Below, in pieces: positions 10,310-21,382 of a stretch of DNA of 64,000 nucleotides. The notes under the pieces were generated by a model. It did no database searches, was not told the DNA's origin, and worked only from the letters and a program-made list of their open reading frames with translations. Every line of letters starts with the position of its first letter. The stretch's first letter is position 1. The stretch lies in assembly GCA_018398585.1 (NCBI GenBank), contig JAGTTD010000013.1, positions 30,521,131 through 30,585,130 on the forward strand. Direction: 5' to 3'. Origin of the DNA: Simmondsia chinensis. Lineage: Eukaryota; Streptophyta; Magnoliopsida; Caryophyllales; Simmondsiaceae. A program made the translations under genes and the position numbers.

Positions 10310-12736
10310 ATAATTCATCTTCATCTGGAGCAAGTCGATCTAGTAGTAGCTCTTCTTGACCGCCTAAAATCCCTAAAGTAGTTCAGCATAATACCCAAGA
10401 ACGAGAATTTTTAGAACCCGGTCCGTCATCTCCCTGCACAGACACCTTAAGTTGGGAACAAGAGCAGCACTACGAGCAGGATTATCCTGAATCGAGTGGT
10501 GCAGGATGGTCTCAAAGCGAACCCACACCCACCATTGATGAAACTGAAACCCGCACCAGTAGTAGACGTAATACTAGCGATGTATGGAACCACTTCACAC
10601 TAGATCGTGAACATAACAAAGTATATTGTACATTATGTGATCCTCCAAAAGTTTTCAGTCATCCATGTGGTAGTGAGACTGACACTCTAAAAAGACACAT
10701 ATTAAAAAGCCACGTTGAATTAACTCCAAATAAAACTCAACAACATCTCGTACAGCAAGTAGCTGGTGCGCTTGCTAACTTTAGGTTTACACAAGAAACT
10801 AATAGACGTGAATTAATGAGATACGTCATTGGGGCTGAAAGGCCGTTTACTACCGGCTAAGACCCTAGATTCGTGCGGTATTATCAAAACGTGTTAAACC
10901 CCGCTGCTCTAAGGCTTCCTTGGAACACTTTGAAGCAGGACGCATTTAAAGAATTTGTAAATATGAAAAAAGAGCTTCAAACTATTTTTAAGGCGAACAA
11001 GAGCATATGTTCTTGTTGACGTCGGATCAGTGGAAGTCGAAACCCGGTGTGCCTTTCTTGTGCATAATGGCATATCGGATTGATTCTTCCTATATCATGC
11101 AAAAACAAATAATTCATTTTTGCCTTCTTGAATATCCCCACACTGCTCAGGCAATCACGGGTGCCATTATGAAAGCATGCCGTGAGTGGGGGATAGACCG
11201 CAAAATTTTAAGTATTACTTTTGATAATGCTACCAAAGAGGGCACCAATACACCGTCACCGGATCCCATTAGAACTCCGAATTTAAATGTGCTTGGACGA
11301 CAGTAGTACCAGGATGGGTGACATCCTAGGAAGTCCTCACCCTCGGGTTGGGGACACTCGAAAACAGCCTCTCTTCATATTAACACCCTGATAGGGGAAG
11401 GTTGCGTACATCCGTCCCCCTAGACCCTGCGTAGGTGGGAGTGCTTGAGACACTGGGTATGTTCCTTTCACTTTTGATAATGCTACTAATAATGATGCAT
11501 CTGTAAAACAATTAATTAAAGATATGAGGTCCATGTTAGATGGCAAATGTTTTCATTTACATTGCATCTGTCATATACTGCATTTAATAGTAATGAATGG
11601 TTTGCAACCTGCAGATGCTTCTGTTGCGTGCATAAGAGAATTTGCTATAGCAATTAAGACATCTGGAACTAGGCAAAGAAAATTCAAACTTCTCTGTAGC
11701 ACACATGACATTCCTTTTAAAAAATTTAAAATAGATACGCAAATTAGGTGGTCATCCACGGTTGAGATGTTAGAAAGAATAATATCATATAAAGATGTCC
11801 TAATTGAATATATACAGGAAAATCCTTCAGAACTAAAGAATTTTAATTTTCAATGTGTAGATTGAAATGCAATTAATGAAGTTTGTAAATTTTTTGTTAT
11901 TTTTAAAGATGCTACAACATTTTTTTTGATGTCATTATCTAACAATTACACAAGCAATATTTAGACTAGTAGATATTGCTGTTTGGATGGGTGAGAAAGT
12001 CTCCAACCCCGTGTTGGAGGCCTCTATTTCCGCCATGAGGATAAAAATTTTAAAATATTATTTTGAATTACCACTGGCACATTGTATTGCCACCATTTTT
12101 TATCCACGTTGTAAACTTACGGATTTACAATTATTTGTATAATATTTTTACAATAAAATAAATCCAACTTATGTTGTAGCATCTTTTGTTGTGGAAGTTG
12201 AAGAAAATTTATGAAATTTATTTTCCGTATATGCTCGAAGATTATCTTATGATAATCCAAATGTTTCTTCCACGTCATCTTTTTCGTCTCGAGGAAAATC
12301 ATATGTGTGTGATATGTTAAACCGATTAAAGTCCAAACAAAATCCCACGTCATATGATGAGCTAGATTTTCAGTTGCGTTCGCCTATGCTCGACTTTAAC
12401 CTGACATAGGAGAATCCAAATTTTGATATTTTGCAATAGTAGTGTTCTAATAAAACCCAATATCCCGTGCTTTTTACCATGGCACGCGATATAGTAACGT
12501 GTCCAGTGTCTTCAGTAGCATCGGAGTGTGCTTTTAGTACATGTGGTAGATTGCTTGGAACAAAAAGAGCGAAGCTATCACTGGCCACCTTAGATATATT
12601 GGTGTGCTTGAAGGACTAAATGGCTGCAGTAGATAGAGACCAAGACTGGCTCAACTTGGGTTCATCAAGCGATGAAGAAGACGACCGTAGCACTAGTATA
12701 GCAAGTCCCGCACCAACCGCAGCAAGTTCATACTAA
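10310..12736 (+). pseudogene. hAT transposase pseudogene
   Basis: The frame includes a BED zinc finger (VWNHFTLDREHNKVYCTLC near 10578-10636, followed by the LKRHILKSH histidine pair). The core transposase follows (LLTSDQWKSKPGVPF near 11011, then ACREWGIDRKILSITFDNA near 11175-11235). After the SINE come CFHLHCICHILHLIV near 11547 and IRWSSTVEML near 11740. A C-terminal hATC dimerisation block ends it (FTMARDIVTCPVSSVASE near 12471-12530, then CGRLLGTKRAKLS). The reading is broken by several stops and frameshifts as well as the SINE, so no active transposase can be made. The protein would act in the nucleus on the element ends. Confidence 0.85.
11234..11469 (+). mobile_element. 5S rRNA-headed SINE (copy 1)
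   Basis: The first ~110 bp follow plant 5S rRNA: GGGCACCAATACACC, then CACCGGATCCCATTAGAACT, GTGCTTGGACGACAGTAGTA, CCAGGATGGGTGACATCC and GGAAGTCCTC. Elements of the internal RNA polymerase III promoter (A-box-like TGCTTGG and C-box-like GATGGGTGAC) are kept. The remaining ~125 bp (GGTTGGGGACACTCG, AAGGTTGCGTACATCC, GACACTGGGTATG) match the tail shared by RTE LINE ends in this window. The flanks are a 17-bp target duplication, ACTTTTGATAATGCTAC (11217-11233 and 11470-11486), inside the hAT transposase. It is a retroposed element and not a working 5S gene. Confidence 0.85.
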
Positions 12737-13094
12737 GTTATTTATATTATTATAATTCTATTTTTTTAATAACATATTTTCTTTTATAAAATATATTTGT
12801 AATTTTAAATAGTGGTATCATAGTGTTACAGTTGTATTTTTTTTAAAATTTATGATACATTTTATTCTATTAAACATATTTATAATTATAATTGTGTTGT
12901 ATTGTATTTATATGTTATATTATTCATCAATAAATTATAATTATTTTTTGATCAAAATGATTATATATTTTTATAATAATTTTATAAGTTACTATTATGA
13001 TTGTATTGTATGTTAATATATATATATATATATATTCACTGGGCCTGGGCCAAAACCCAGTCCAGCCTGGCCCATGGCCACCTCTATGCATTAT

Positions 13095-13401
13095 TAAAAT
13101 AACTGATCCGCCACTGATAATAACCCATAATTATTATATAACAACTAATGTATTTGAGAGAAAAAATGACAATGCCCCCAACCACAGCCTTCTCCTAGTC
13201 ATATCTTCATCCTACTTTGTAGCCTCCATTAATGGAGAGATATAGCTAATGATAGAACTATTAGTCATTACAGTATAACATAAAATATATCAAGCAAAAT
13301 TAAATATTTCTTTGGGGACATTAGTGGATTTATTTGAAGACATAATTATTTTTTAATTGAGTAATATCTTAAGTCAATATGATCCATTATTAATTTATCT
13401 A

Positions 13402-13441
<40 letters not shown>

Positions 13442-13756
13442 CATGTAAACTATACATACACGACACTTTGCTTTGATATAATTATATAATTTTTGTGGTG
13501 ATTTTTTAAGCATTCAAAACTTTTAGGTTTTTTTTCTAATTTATAAATTGATACGAATACTCTCGAGCCTCGGATCTCGACCTCACTAGCTGCTACCTTG
13601 GGACACTTTAGCGCCACATCAACACCATAATTGATGAGTCATCTTGCTTATGTGGCATGCTTAGTCACCTTCTCTAATTATTTCCCTAATATAAATAAGA
13701 TTAGATCATCAGGTGATGGTTTATGCTTAGTATTGATGATGATATGATTTCTCTCT
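13095..13756. other. AT-rich spacer with (AT)n microsatellite
   Basis: No gene is seen. A pure AT dinucleotide run lies at about 13409-13438. The rest is AT-rich sequence with no recognised repeat boundary. Confidence 0.5.
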
Positions 13757-14019
13757 ACAACATCAACATCAACATATCCAATGCCTCAAGGGCTCCCGCT
13801 TGCACAGGGTCTGGGAGGGATAAGATGTACATAGCCTTATCCCATCCGGGTGAGACCCAGACGAGAGATTGTTTCTGAGGACCCCCAACCTGATATTTGA
13901 TGGTTATGATAGTTATTATAGGTATGAAGTGCCTGTGTGAAGAGCATGTGAAGTATAGGTTTCAAGCTAGGCAAGTATGCATGGAAGCAGACAAGCAAGT
14001 AAACAAACAAACAAGCAAG
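13757..14019 (-). mobile_element. RTE LINE 3' end (copy 1), split by Copia
   Basis: On the minus strand this is the tail of an RTE-type LINE: a CCCCCAACC block, GATGTACATAGCC (plus-strand reading), GGGCTCCCGC, and a terminal CAACATCAACATCAAC repeat, which is (GTT)n-like on the coding strand. Beyond the tail it shares GAGCATGTGA with the LINE copy at 19347-20010. It is cut by the Copia element at 14020-19043 and continues at about 19049. Confidence 0.6.
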
Positions 14020-14677
14020 TGTTGGGGTAAACTCCCAAAAGTACCGGGAACCGGGAAACCAAACATTGTTGGATCAAACACTTGCAATTGGCAAGTAACG
14101 GGTATCAAATCGATCTACAGGTTTTGAGGCATGATGTCACTTTCCTTAAGACTTATTTCAGCGTAAGAAATAGCTTCGGGGATACAACGATAACCTAATG
14201 TAAATAGAGTGAGCGTATGTAAAGGGAGATAAAGAAGAGATGTATGAGAATGACATTTTCATGAACAAAAAACAAGTTCTTTCAAATCAATTGATTCATC
14301 CATTATCAAAGACGATAGGGGAATATATATATATATATATATATATAAAAGACTTTGTGAAAGAAGACGTCCCAATTTTTGCCTCAAAGAAAAGGCGCGA
14401 AAGGTTGGCAGTTAACACGCGAAAATTCGGTGAAAACTGCACTTGTGTGTTGACACACAGTTCTGCAGAGATGGTTCTGTTGATCTGTGTGTCGACACAC
14501 GGGCCGTGTGTGCCAACACACACATCTGCAGCCCTGTTCTGTAAGAATGTTTGTTGACACACCAGCCCTATGTGTCGACACACATCCCAACACACAACAA
14601 AACACATCGAATAAATTTCGGGACCAACTTTAAACACTTTATTCATAATTCTTATAGCATTATTTTGAAAATACACA
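14020..14677 (-). repeat. LTR of Copia element (left; 3' LTR)
   Basis: It pairs with 18402-19043. It contains an (AT)n run near 14325-14346. It also has a set of GTGTGTCGACACACA-like palindromes near 14450-14590 separated by TTCTGCAGAG and CCTGTTCTGTAAGAATG blocks. Compared with the other LTR it carries an extra stretch near 14610 and a 4-bp difference at the end next to the purine tract. Confidence 0.8.
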
Positions 14678-15239
14678 TTTCCCCCACTATTTTCAAAATA
14701 CAATCATTCTCACAAACGACATTTCTAAGTTAAAGGAGGCCATATCGTGCATCAATGAGGGTGTCTTTCGATTGAACCCTCAGCTAGTGATGACATGTTT
14801 ATAATTGATCGGATTGAAAATGGTAGACTACGCATTGAACCATTCAACCCATTCGACTAACTGAATACATCACCATGTACTAGGCAATCTACTCCTCGTA
14901 CATACCCTACACCTCCCCATATCGACACATATGAAGCCTTGTTTCTTGTATCTTTCGCGAGTGTTTCAGGGCCAAACTCTTTGTCAAAAATCACCCCTTG
15001 AAGTGGCCAAACTTCACACTCACTAAGGTGGACCCCAAGTGATCATGTCCTGCGACGCGACATTCAGTTACAATATTATTAAGAACCGGGTCCTTTAAGA
15101 GCATACGCTCGTCCTTTAAATCTCTGATGCAGATAACCAAGGACCACACACACGGGATGGAACAATTCTTTTGTGCTTGCAGTCACACTGATGATAAAAC
15201 TCACTCATTGAACCCGAGACCTAGCGTTTGACTAGGCGT

Positions 15240-15780
15240 CGAGTTGAGGGTCAATCATGGGTGACTAAAAATGACATGTTTCACACCATCCCTTTAATTA
15301 TCAATTCTCTAGCAATGTTCTCAAATAAGAAATCCGCTAGTTTCAGACTTATATTTTCAAAGTCCACAGTGATCACTCAATCTTTCATGAGCTATTTCAC
15401 TTAGCAATATTTGACATTGTGGTGTCCGGACTTTCAGTGACATATCTCGCTCTTATATATTTGAAAAACACATCTCACTATCACAATGGACAGAAATAGT
15501 CTATGTTGGCTTGCGGCACAAAGGAGCCTTAAACACATCCATTAATCATTATGTTTCTTTACAAGCAGAAACTAGAGCATTAAACTCTATAATCACAGTG
15601 GAATTTTATAATGCGTGTTAGTTTCTTAAAACTCAAGGAACAACACCCCCACCACTTATAGCATTTACTAGGTTTTAGAAGCGTAGTCTTCCTTATCGAA
15701 TATACAACTGGCATCCCAGTACTCTTCTATATACTCATTAACATTAGCACCACAACTCATGGTTATTTCGGTTCCTTATG
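15240..15780 (-). pseudogene. Copia RNase H remnant
   Basis: Minus-strand translation gives islands that follow the end of Copia pol. From about 15700 leftward they are FDKEDYAS, then TISVHCDSE near 15505, and VITVDFENISLKLADF near 15385-15335. Family members have a DxxDxxSTSGY block, a CDS block and an ADPLTK block at these places. Stops and frame changes separate the islands, so only the identity and orientation of the element can be drawn from them. Confidence 0.55.
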
Positions 15781-18401
15781 TACTTTATGCTAGTAAAATT
15801 TACTAATATAGCTAGTCATACACACTCAGCTATCCAACAATAAAGGCTACATCTAACCTTTTCAAGGTCCAATTATACCATTGGAACGCTTACATTTGGT
15901 TCTAAATTTTCACACCAAATTTCAACATGTAGTCAGCATACATACAACGAATTCCCCTATTTATTAAACATGCCATATGCATTATTCGAATTCATCAACT
16001 GCCTCTTTCAAAAGGCAACATCGCTAGACTGCATAGTCTTTTCATAGTATCACAATCTATGACACAACAATATTGAACTTTGACATTCATTCCATTTCTA
16101 GTTCATTCCTCTAGAAATTTATAAGTTCGATCGTTAAGACTTCTCTTTTCATATTCTTTTACTCTTTCAAAGGTCTAAAGTCTTTCAAGGGATACACCCT
16201 CAAACATGACCTTCCTCGTAATATACTTTAATTCACATTATCAGAATGCATCATTCAAGACCAACGAAAGACTCGAAGTCACTTTCTATGTACTCATGTA
16301 TATTTATATCTTAGGATGTTCACTTCACCCATAAATCAGTCAAAAGACTATACATGCCATTTATATGCATAAAATCTTATGGGCAACAAAAGAGTCATCA
16401 TAAATCAGTATAAATTTGTCACGTTGATAACTAACGACAGCTTAACAAGTGAACATATCATCACCTAATAATTCTATTTACCATGCAATAATTGCATGAA
16501 TCTAACACTCAGTTTGAGTACTTAAAAACTCACCGCATGAATGCACATTATTTTAATCGAATACTCAATCATCATATACATACGCCCTTAACATGCAAGT
16601 AAGCTTTCTTTAACCATATTAATCATGATGATAAATTTTTCATATGCACGTTGGCTTCTATTGAAGCACTACATCCAATAACATTGGAAGACCCATCGAA
16701 AACATATGTGGTCAGTTATGAAATTATAAGTCATCATTTCCAAATGCATTAATACACTTTCTTTCACTGTTCATAATCATAAATTTCAATTTGAATATCT
16801 TTATATCAGTCACATTAGGGATCAACACATGTAATATTATCTCATATTTCATAATCTATTAATACATTCAAATTCACATCAACATACATGGTTAAATGCA
16901 TCATTTTCAATACGATAAAATTATGCATCCAAAATCTTATTAACATGCATATGAGCATTCATCGTACAACAATATTAATTTTCATGCTTATATTTTTATA
17001 TCTATGGACATGCATGTATTAGTCATGTTAACTAATGTGCATCATTAGTATACCTCCATCAACATATATGCATGATTATACTCAAACTTCTTTCATGACT
17101 CTCCAACCCCACTATTGTTCATTCCATTATGCCATAACATCAATTTGTCAATGAACAATAAGTACAAGAGGACGACTCAATTATCATAAAAACAAGAACG
17201 AGTCAAAAATACCCACGTTTATATTTTATTACGGGCTTATGGTCATACAGTTATTAACATACGTGCATTAAACCTCAATCTAATTATTGTTCAGATTTCA
17301 AATTTATACAACAATAAATTTACTACACACAATGCACAGTTTGTACTTTATTTCAACCATCACAATTCTTTATGAATTATAGTCACGGTTATACAAAGTG
17401 CCTGGACCTTTATATCACCAATTTGTAACAGAGCATACATCCAACTTTATTATTATTATTTCCAGTTTTGGAATCGTTTCGGTGCCTGGTATCAACATCC
17501 ACGCTAAATAAGGATTTTTCTTTTTATTTATTTTAATTTAATGCTCAAATCATGCATACTAATTTATATCAAGTATGTTTTCATAATTTAATTTATTATC
17601 AATTTAATTCCAGTGCACTTTATTGTTAAATTCATGATGCAAGCCACAATAAAATAGTGCCCGAATTGAAAATTATCATGTTTTGATTTTGATTTCACAT
17701 GTATACTTATTATTGATCAACATTCATGATATATAACCATTGGGCTGTGTTTCAAATTTTGAGTCTAGATTTCAAATAGAGGTTTGTGGTGGAGCGGTCG
17801 GGCTATACCTTATTTTCCTCAGTCTCAATGGTTTACTTTTCAGGCCTTGGATATTATTACCTTTTCAATAACATATCAAAATAATGCCTAAACTAAAAAT
17901 TAGGAGTTCTTATCTTTGGAATTTCAACCCTACAAGTAAATATAGTTTCATGCATAAACAATAATGCGTCAACCACTCATTCTTAGGCATTATAGAACTT
18001 CATGATTTTAGCCCGAATCAAAAGTACAAGATTTTACACAACATGATTCCATTAATTGGATGCAAACCAAAAGGCATAAGGGCATTTTTCTATTATCCTT
18101 ATACATGCCCAACTTGACCACCATTATGAATTCTTGAATTATGTTATTAAACCATATACAAATTAACCACCTGCCTCATGAATAAAGCACAAACCCAAAT
18201 TCTCATTCATCTCAGTGCATCATGATTTCATGATTTTAAAAATTAAATGACATACCTTGGCCCATAGTCATTCATACAAGGATAGATCCAAGAAGTCATA
18301 CCAATTCTCTCCATTCATCATTTTCTCCAATCTCACATGGTTCGACATCTATTCACAGAAAGTGAAAACACCATTTCAATTAATGAACTCAGTCTTAAGA
18401 T

Positions 18402-19043
18402 TATTGGTGTAAACTCCCAAAAGTACCGGGAATCGCGTAACTAAACATTGTTGGATCAAACACTTGCAATTCGTGAGTAACGGGTATCAAATCGATCTAC
18501 AGGTTTTGAGGCGCGATGTCACCTTTCTTAAGACTTATTTCAGTGTATGAAATAGTCTTGGGGATACAACGATAACCTAATATAAATAGAGTGAGCGTAT
18601 GTAAAGGGAGATAAAGAAGAGATGTATGGGAACGACGTTTTCAAGAACAATGAACAAGTTTTTTCAAATCAATTGATTCATCCATTATCAAAGACAATAA
18701 GGGAATATATATATATATATAAGACTTTGTGAAAGAAGACGTCCCAATTTATGCCTCAAAGAAAAGGCGCAAAAGGCCGATAGTTAAGGCGCGCAAATCC
18801 GGTGAAAACTGCACCTGTGTGTGTCGACACACAGTTCTGCAGAGATGATTCTGTTGATCTATGTGTCGACACACGGGCCGTGTGTGTCGACACACACCTC
18901 TATTGCCCTGTTCTGTAAGAATGTGTGTTGACACACCAGCCCTGTGTGTCGACACACATCCTAACACACAACAAAACACATAGAACAAACTTTAAACACT
19001 TTATTCTCAATTCTTATAGCATTATTTTGAAAATACATCAACA
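18402..19043 (-). repeat. LTR of Copia element (right; 5' LTR)
   Basis: This is the partner of 14020-14677 and ends CATCAACA before the duplication GCAAG. It holds the same palindromic block, including GTGTGTCGACACACA twice near 18820-18890. No clear primer-binding site could be recognised next to it. Confidence 0.8.
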
Positions 19044-19048
19044 GCAAG

Positions 19049-19244
19049 TTAGCAAGTAAGCATGTACCCATGGAGGCATGGAAGCATGGGAGCAAAGAAG
19101 CATTGAGACATGAGAGCCAAAGCAGTATGTAAAAGGTAAAAGGTAAAAGCAAAGAAGCATGTAGAGAGAGTAGAGAGTGTAGAGAGAGTGTGTAGAGCGC
19201 CTGAAGCGTATAAGCAATGACGGAGAGAGAGAGAGAGAGAGAGG

Positions 19245-19287
<43 letters not shown>

Positions 19288-19346
19288 GGGTTTGTCAGCA
19301 GCATCACTATCCCCAAGGTAATGCATTCTAGAAGCACTATAAGCTT
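19049..19346. repeat. LINE 3' UTR remainder and (GA)n microsatellite
   Basis: Purine-rich GCATGG/GAAGCA repeats continue the interrupted RTE LINE 3' UTR. (GA)n runs at about 19222-19243 and 19249-19285 follow. Frames through the GA runs on the minus strand give poly-Ser/Leu products that are not genes. Confidence 0.5.
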
Positions 19347-19351
19347 ATTAT

Positions 19352-19394
<43 letters not shown>

Positions 19395-20010
19395 ATCCAG
19401 TGCTTGCAAGAGCTCCCGCAAAAAGCGGGGTCTTGGGGGCGGATAGATGTACCCAGCCTTTCCCCTTCAGGGGGCTACCCTGAAGAGAGGCTGTTTCGGA
19501 GGACCCCCAGCCTGAGACGCTGGTCCGCAGCAAAGAGCATGTGACCTGACAGCAGGAGAACATCAAAGCATGAGTAGGGCAAAACACACGATGAGCAGAA
19601 CAAAAAACTACAGGAAGCCACAACGAGCATAATTCAAAGGATAGGTAGGCAAATAGCAGCTCATAAGAGTAAGTACATAGCCTAAGTGCGCAAGGAGGAT
19701 GTCAAGGCTAAGCACTAGTAGGCTAGACTACCCTACTCCAATTAGAGCATCTATAACCCCTATACTAGCCCTCCATTGGGCCCTATCTAAGGCCATCTCC
19801 TCCCGAAGGTTTAGGTGGGTGAGGTTTTGTCGGATCGTCTCAAACAATCTCTTCTTTGGCCTGCCTCTTCCTCTTCTGCCTGGTGTAGTAAGGGGCTGTT
19901 TGCACCTCCTAACTGGAGCGCTGCCTGGTCTTCTTCTAACATGTTCGAACCACCTCAAACGTTGCTTCCTTAATTTATCTTCAATGGGGGCTACGCCCAA
20001 TTTGCATGTA
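19347..20010 (-). mobile_element. RTE LINE, 5'-truncated (copy 2)
   Basis: The minus strand carries the C-terminus of an RTE reverse transcriptase, a 3' UTR, and a tail ending in a perfect (GTT)n run (CAA repeats at about 19352-19394 on the plus strand). The tail (GGCTGGGGGTCCTCCGAAAC, AAAGGCTGGGTACATC, GACCCCGC, GCACTGGA) matches the 3' half of the 5S-headed SINEs in this window. Confidence 0.8.
19728..20000 (-). pseudogene. RTE reverse transcriptase C-terminal fragment
   Basis: This is a 90-codon minus-strand frame. It contains PIEDKLRKQRLRWFEHVRRR, then RRCKQP and [16 protein letters not shown], the well-known C-terminal segment of plant RTE/non-LTR reverse transcriptases (LRWFGHVxRR, RGRPKKTW). 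The polymerase palm itself is absent because of 5' truncation. The frame is open over its length, so the insertion may be fairly recent, but it cannot encode a working enzyme. Confidence 0.8.
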
Positions 20011-20811
20011 ATTACTCCATTTGGAGATTATCCTTATATGATATACAATCCGGGACAGCCGTTCATTGTCCCTTAGCTATCAATTTGTGTGATTGTGGTG
20101 CTGGATTATGAGCTATGAGCGAGATTGGTATTGGTTCGTATCATAAATGATAGTCTAAATCTCAAGTTTTGTTGATTGTCGCTCATTATAACCTTTTATA
20201 GGTGCCAGCAGCGAAAAACTTTTCTAAATCCGCCATTGTTGATGTATCAAAATTTAACTACATAACTAAACATGTAACTACTGAACCCAAAAAAAAGAAA
20301 AAACATGTAACTAGTTTGTTAACGAGTCGAGTTAAGATATACAAATCGGATATAGATTAATTAAGAAAAAACATGTATCAAAATCGGATATGGATTAATT
20401 TCTTTTTTAAAATCATTCATGTTGCATAAATATATATATAAAGTGTTACACGATACGACATATTTATCACATCGATCGAGAAAAGTTGGAAGCCGTGGTC
20501 GTTACGTCTTGGAAATTTGTCATGAGACGACGTCGTTTTCGGAAAGAAACAAAACGAACATAAGCTCGCTGAAATCATTGGTCCAATGACCAAGGTTGAC
20601 ACGCTAATAACGTCTAATGGATCCAAGTTTAATTTTATTTATTTTTGCAATATATTTTAGTATAAAATATATATTCCGAATAAATTAAAATTTGAATATT
20701 AATAAATGAGTTTTAGATCTAGTTTGTTAGATTTGAGACATCAAATCCGACTTAGAATTCAACTCTATTTTGACTAGAGATTATATTAAATGTTAGATTT
20801 AGGGTGCATTT
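20011..20811. other. Intergenic, nothing recognised
   Basis: This is AT-rich sequence with short chance ORFs only. No repeat boundaries, RNA genes or coding motifs were found. Confidence 0.5.
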
Positions 20812-21382
20812 TAGGGATGACAATGGGGGGGATAAAACCCGTTACCCGTGGGTATCCGCCCCGTTTGGGGCGGGTATGAGTATAGATGATGCAGGTAACG
20901 GGTACAGGTAGGGTACACATTTCAATACCCGTCACGGGTATGGGGCGGGTACGGGTATTGGATTGTACCCGCCCCGCCCAGCCCCGCCCCGACCCGCCTC
21001 GTACCCGCATGTATCCGCCCCGCTCTTCCTCGTACCCGCATATCCCCGTTGTGTTATTTTATATAAAATAAATTTCTCATACAATTTATAATTATGAAGT
21101 CATGGTTATTATTAAAGGAAAAAAATACAAGAATTTTATGTGTAATAAGTTGGATAATTGATAGGTAACAAGGTGGATACAAGGAACGGGTACGGGGTGG
21201 GTATAGGGCAGGTTGGGGCGGGTAATGGGTATGAGTTTGTACCAGCCGGGGCGGGTACGGGTACCTACTTCATATCCGTGGCGGGTAATGGGGCGGATAC
21301 GGGTGTAGAATTTGTGTGGCGGGTATGGGTATGGAGGAGGCGCCCCCCGTACCCGCCGCGCCCCGCCCCATTGCCATTCCTA
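20812..21382. mobile_element. hAT MITE rich in GGGTACGGGTA
   Basis: Termini TAGGGATGACAATGGGG and CCCCATTGCCATTCCTA are imperfect inverted repeats. The 8-bp flanks GTGCATTT (20804-20811) and CTGCGTTT (21383-21390) match at six positions. Both subterminal zones are GC-rich arrays of GGGTACGGG / CCCGTACCC, and the centre is AT-rich. ORFs across it (for example 21158-21439) are artefacts of the GGGTA repeats. Confidence 0.7.

Larger units (their letters stand above)
9864..13086 (+). mobile_element. hAT (Ac-like) transposon, decayed full-length copy
   Basis: Terminal inverted repeats TAGAGGTGGC and GCCACCTCTA are flanked by a perfect 8-bp target duplication, TGCATTAT (9856-9863 and 13087-13094). 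The subterminal regions are rich in GGCCCA/TGGGCC, as is common for hAT transposase binding. The interior holds a transposase pseudogene with a BED finger and hATC domain. A 5S-headed SINE at 11234-11469 has inserted in it. AT microsatellite sequence lies near 13015-13034. Confidence 0.9.
14020..19043 (-). mobile_element. Copia LTR retrotransposon, decayed, full length
   Basis: LTRs of about 650 bp lie at 14020-14677 and 18402-19043. They begin TGTTGGGGTAAACTCC and TATTGGTGTAAACTCC. The flanks carry a perfect 5-bp duplication GCAAG (14015-14019 and 19044-19048). A purine tract on the minus strand (AGTGGGGGAAA) lies just inside the left LTR at about 14678-14690, so the element reads right to left. 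The 3.7-kb interior has no long ORF, but minus-strand traces of Copia RNase H survive at about 15240-15780. Heavy decay and AT richness suggest an old, silenced copy. It inserted into an RTE LINE 3' UTR. Confidence 0.8.

Noticed and set aside
11240..11350. A 5S rRNA gene
   Set aside because: The sequence follows 5S rRNA but has a gap near the 5' end and many substitutions, and it is joined to a retroposon tail inside a target duplication. There is no tandem 5S array or downstream T-run terminator at the 5S end.
14678..18401. CRISPR-like or satellite array in the long ORF-free stretch
   Set aside because: No regular repeat or spacer periodicity is present. The stretch is the decayed interior of a Copia element.
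18961..19421. Long minus-strand ORFs rich in Ser and Leu
   Set aside because: They are translations of (GA)n and (CAA)n microsatellites.
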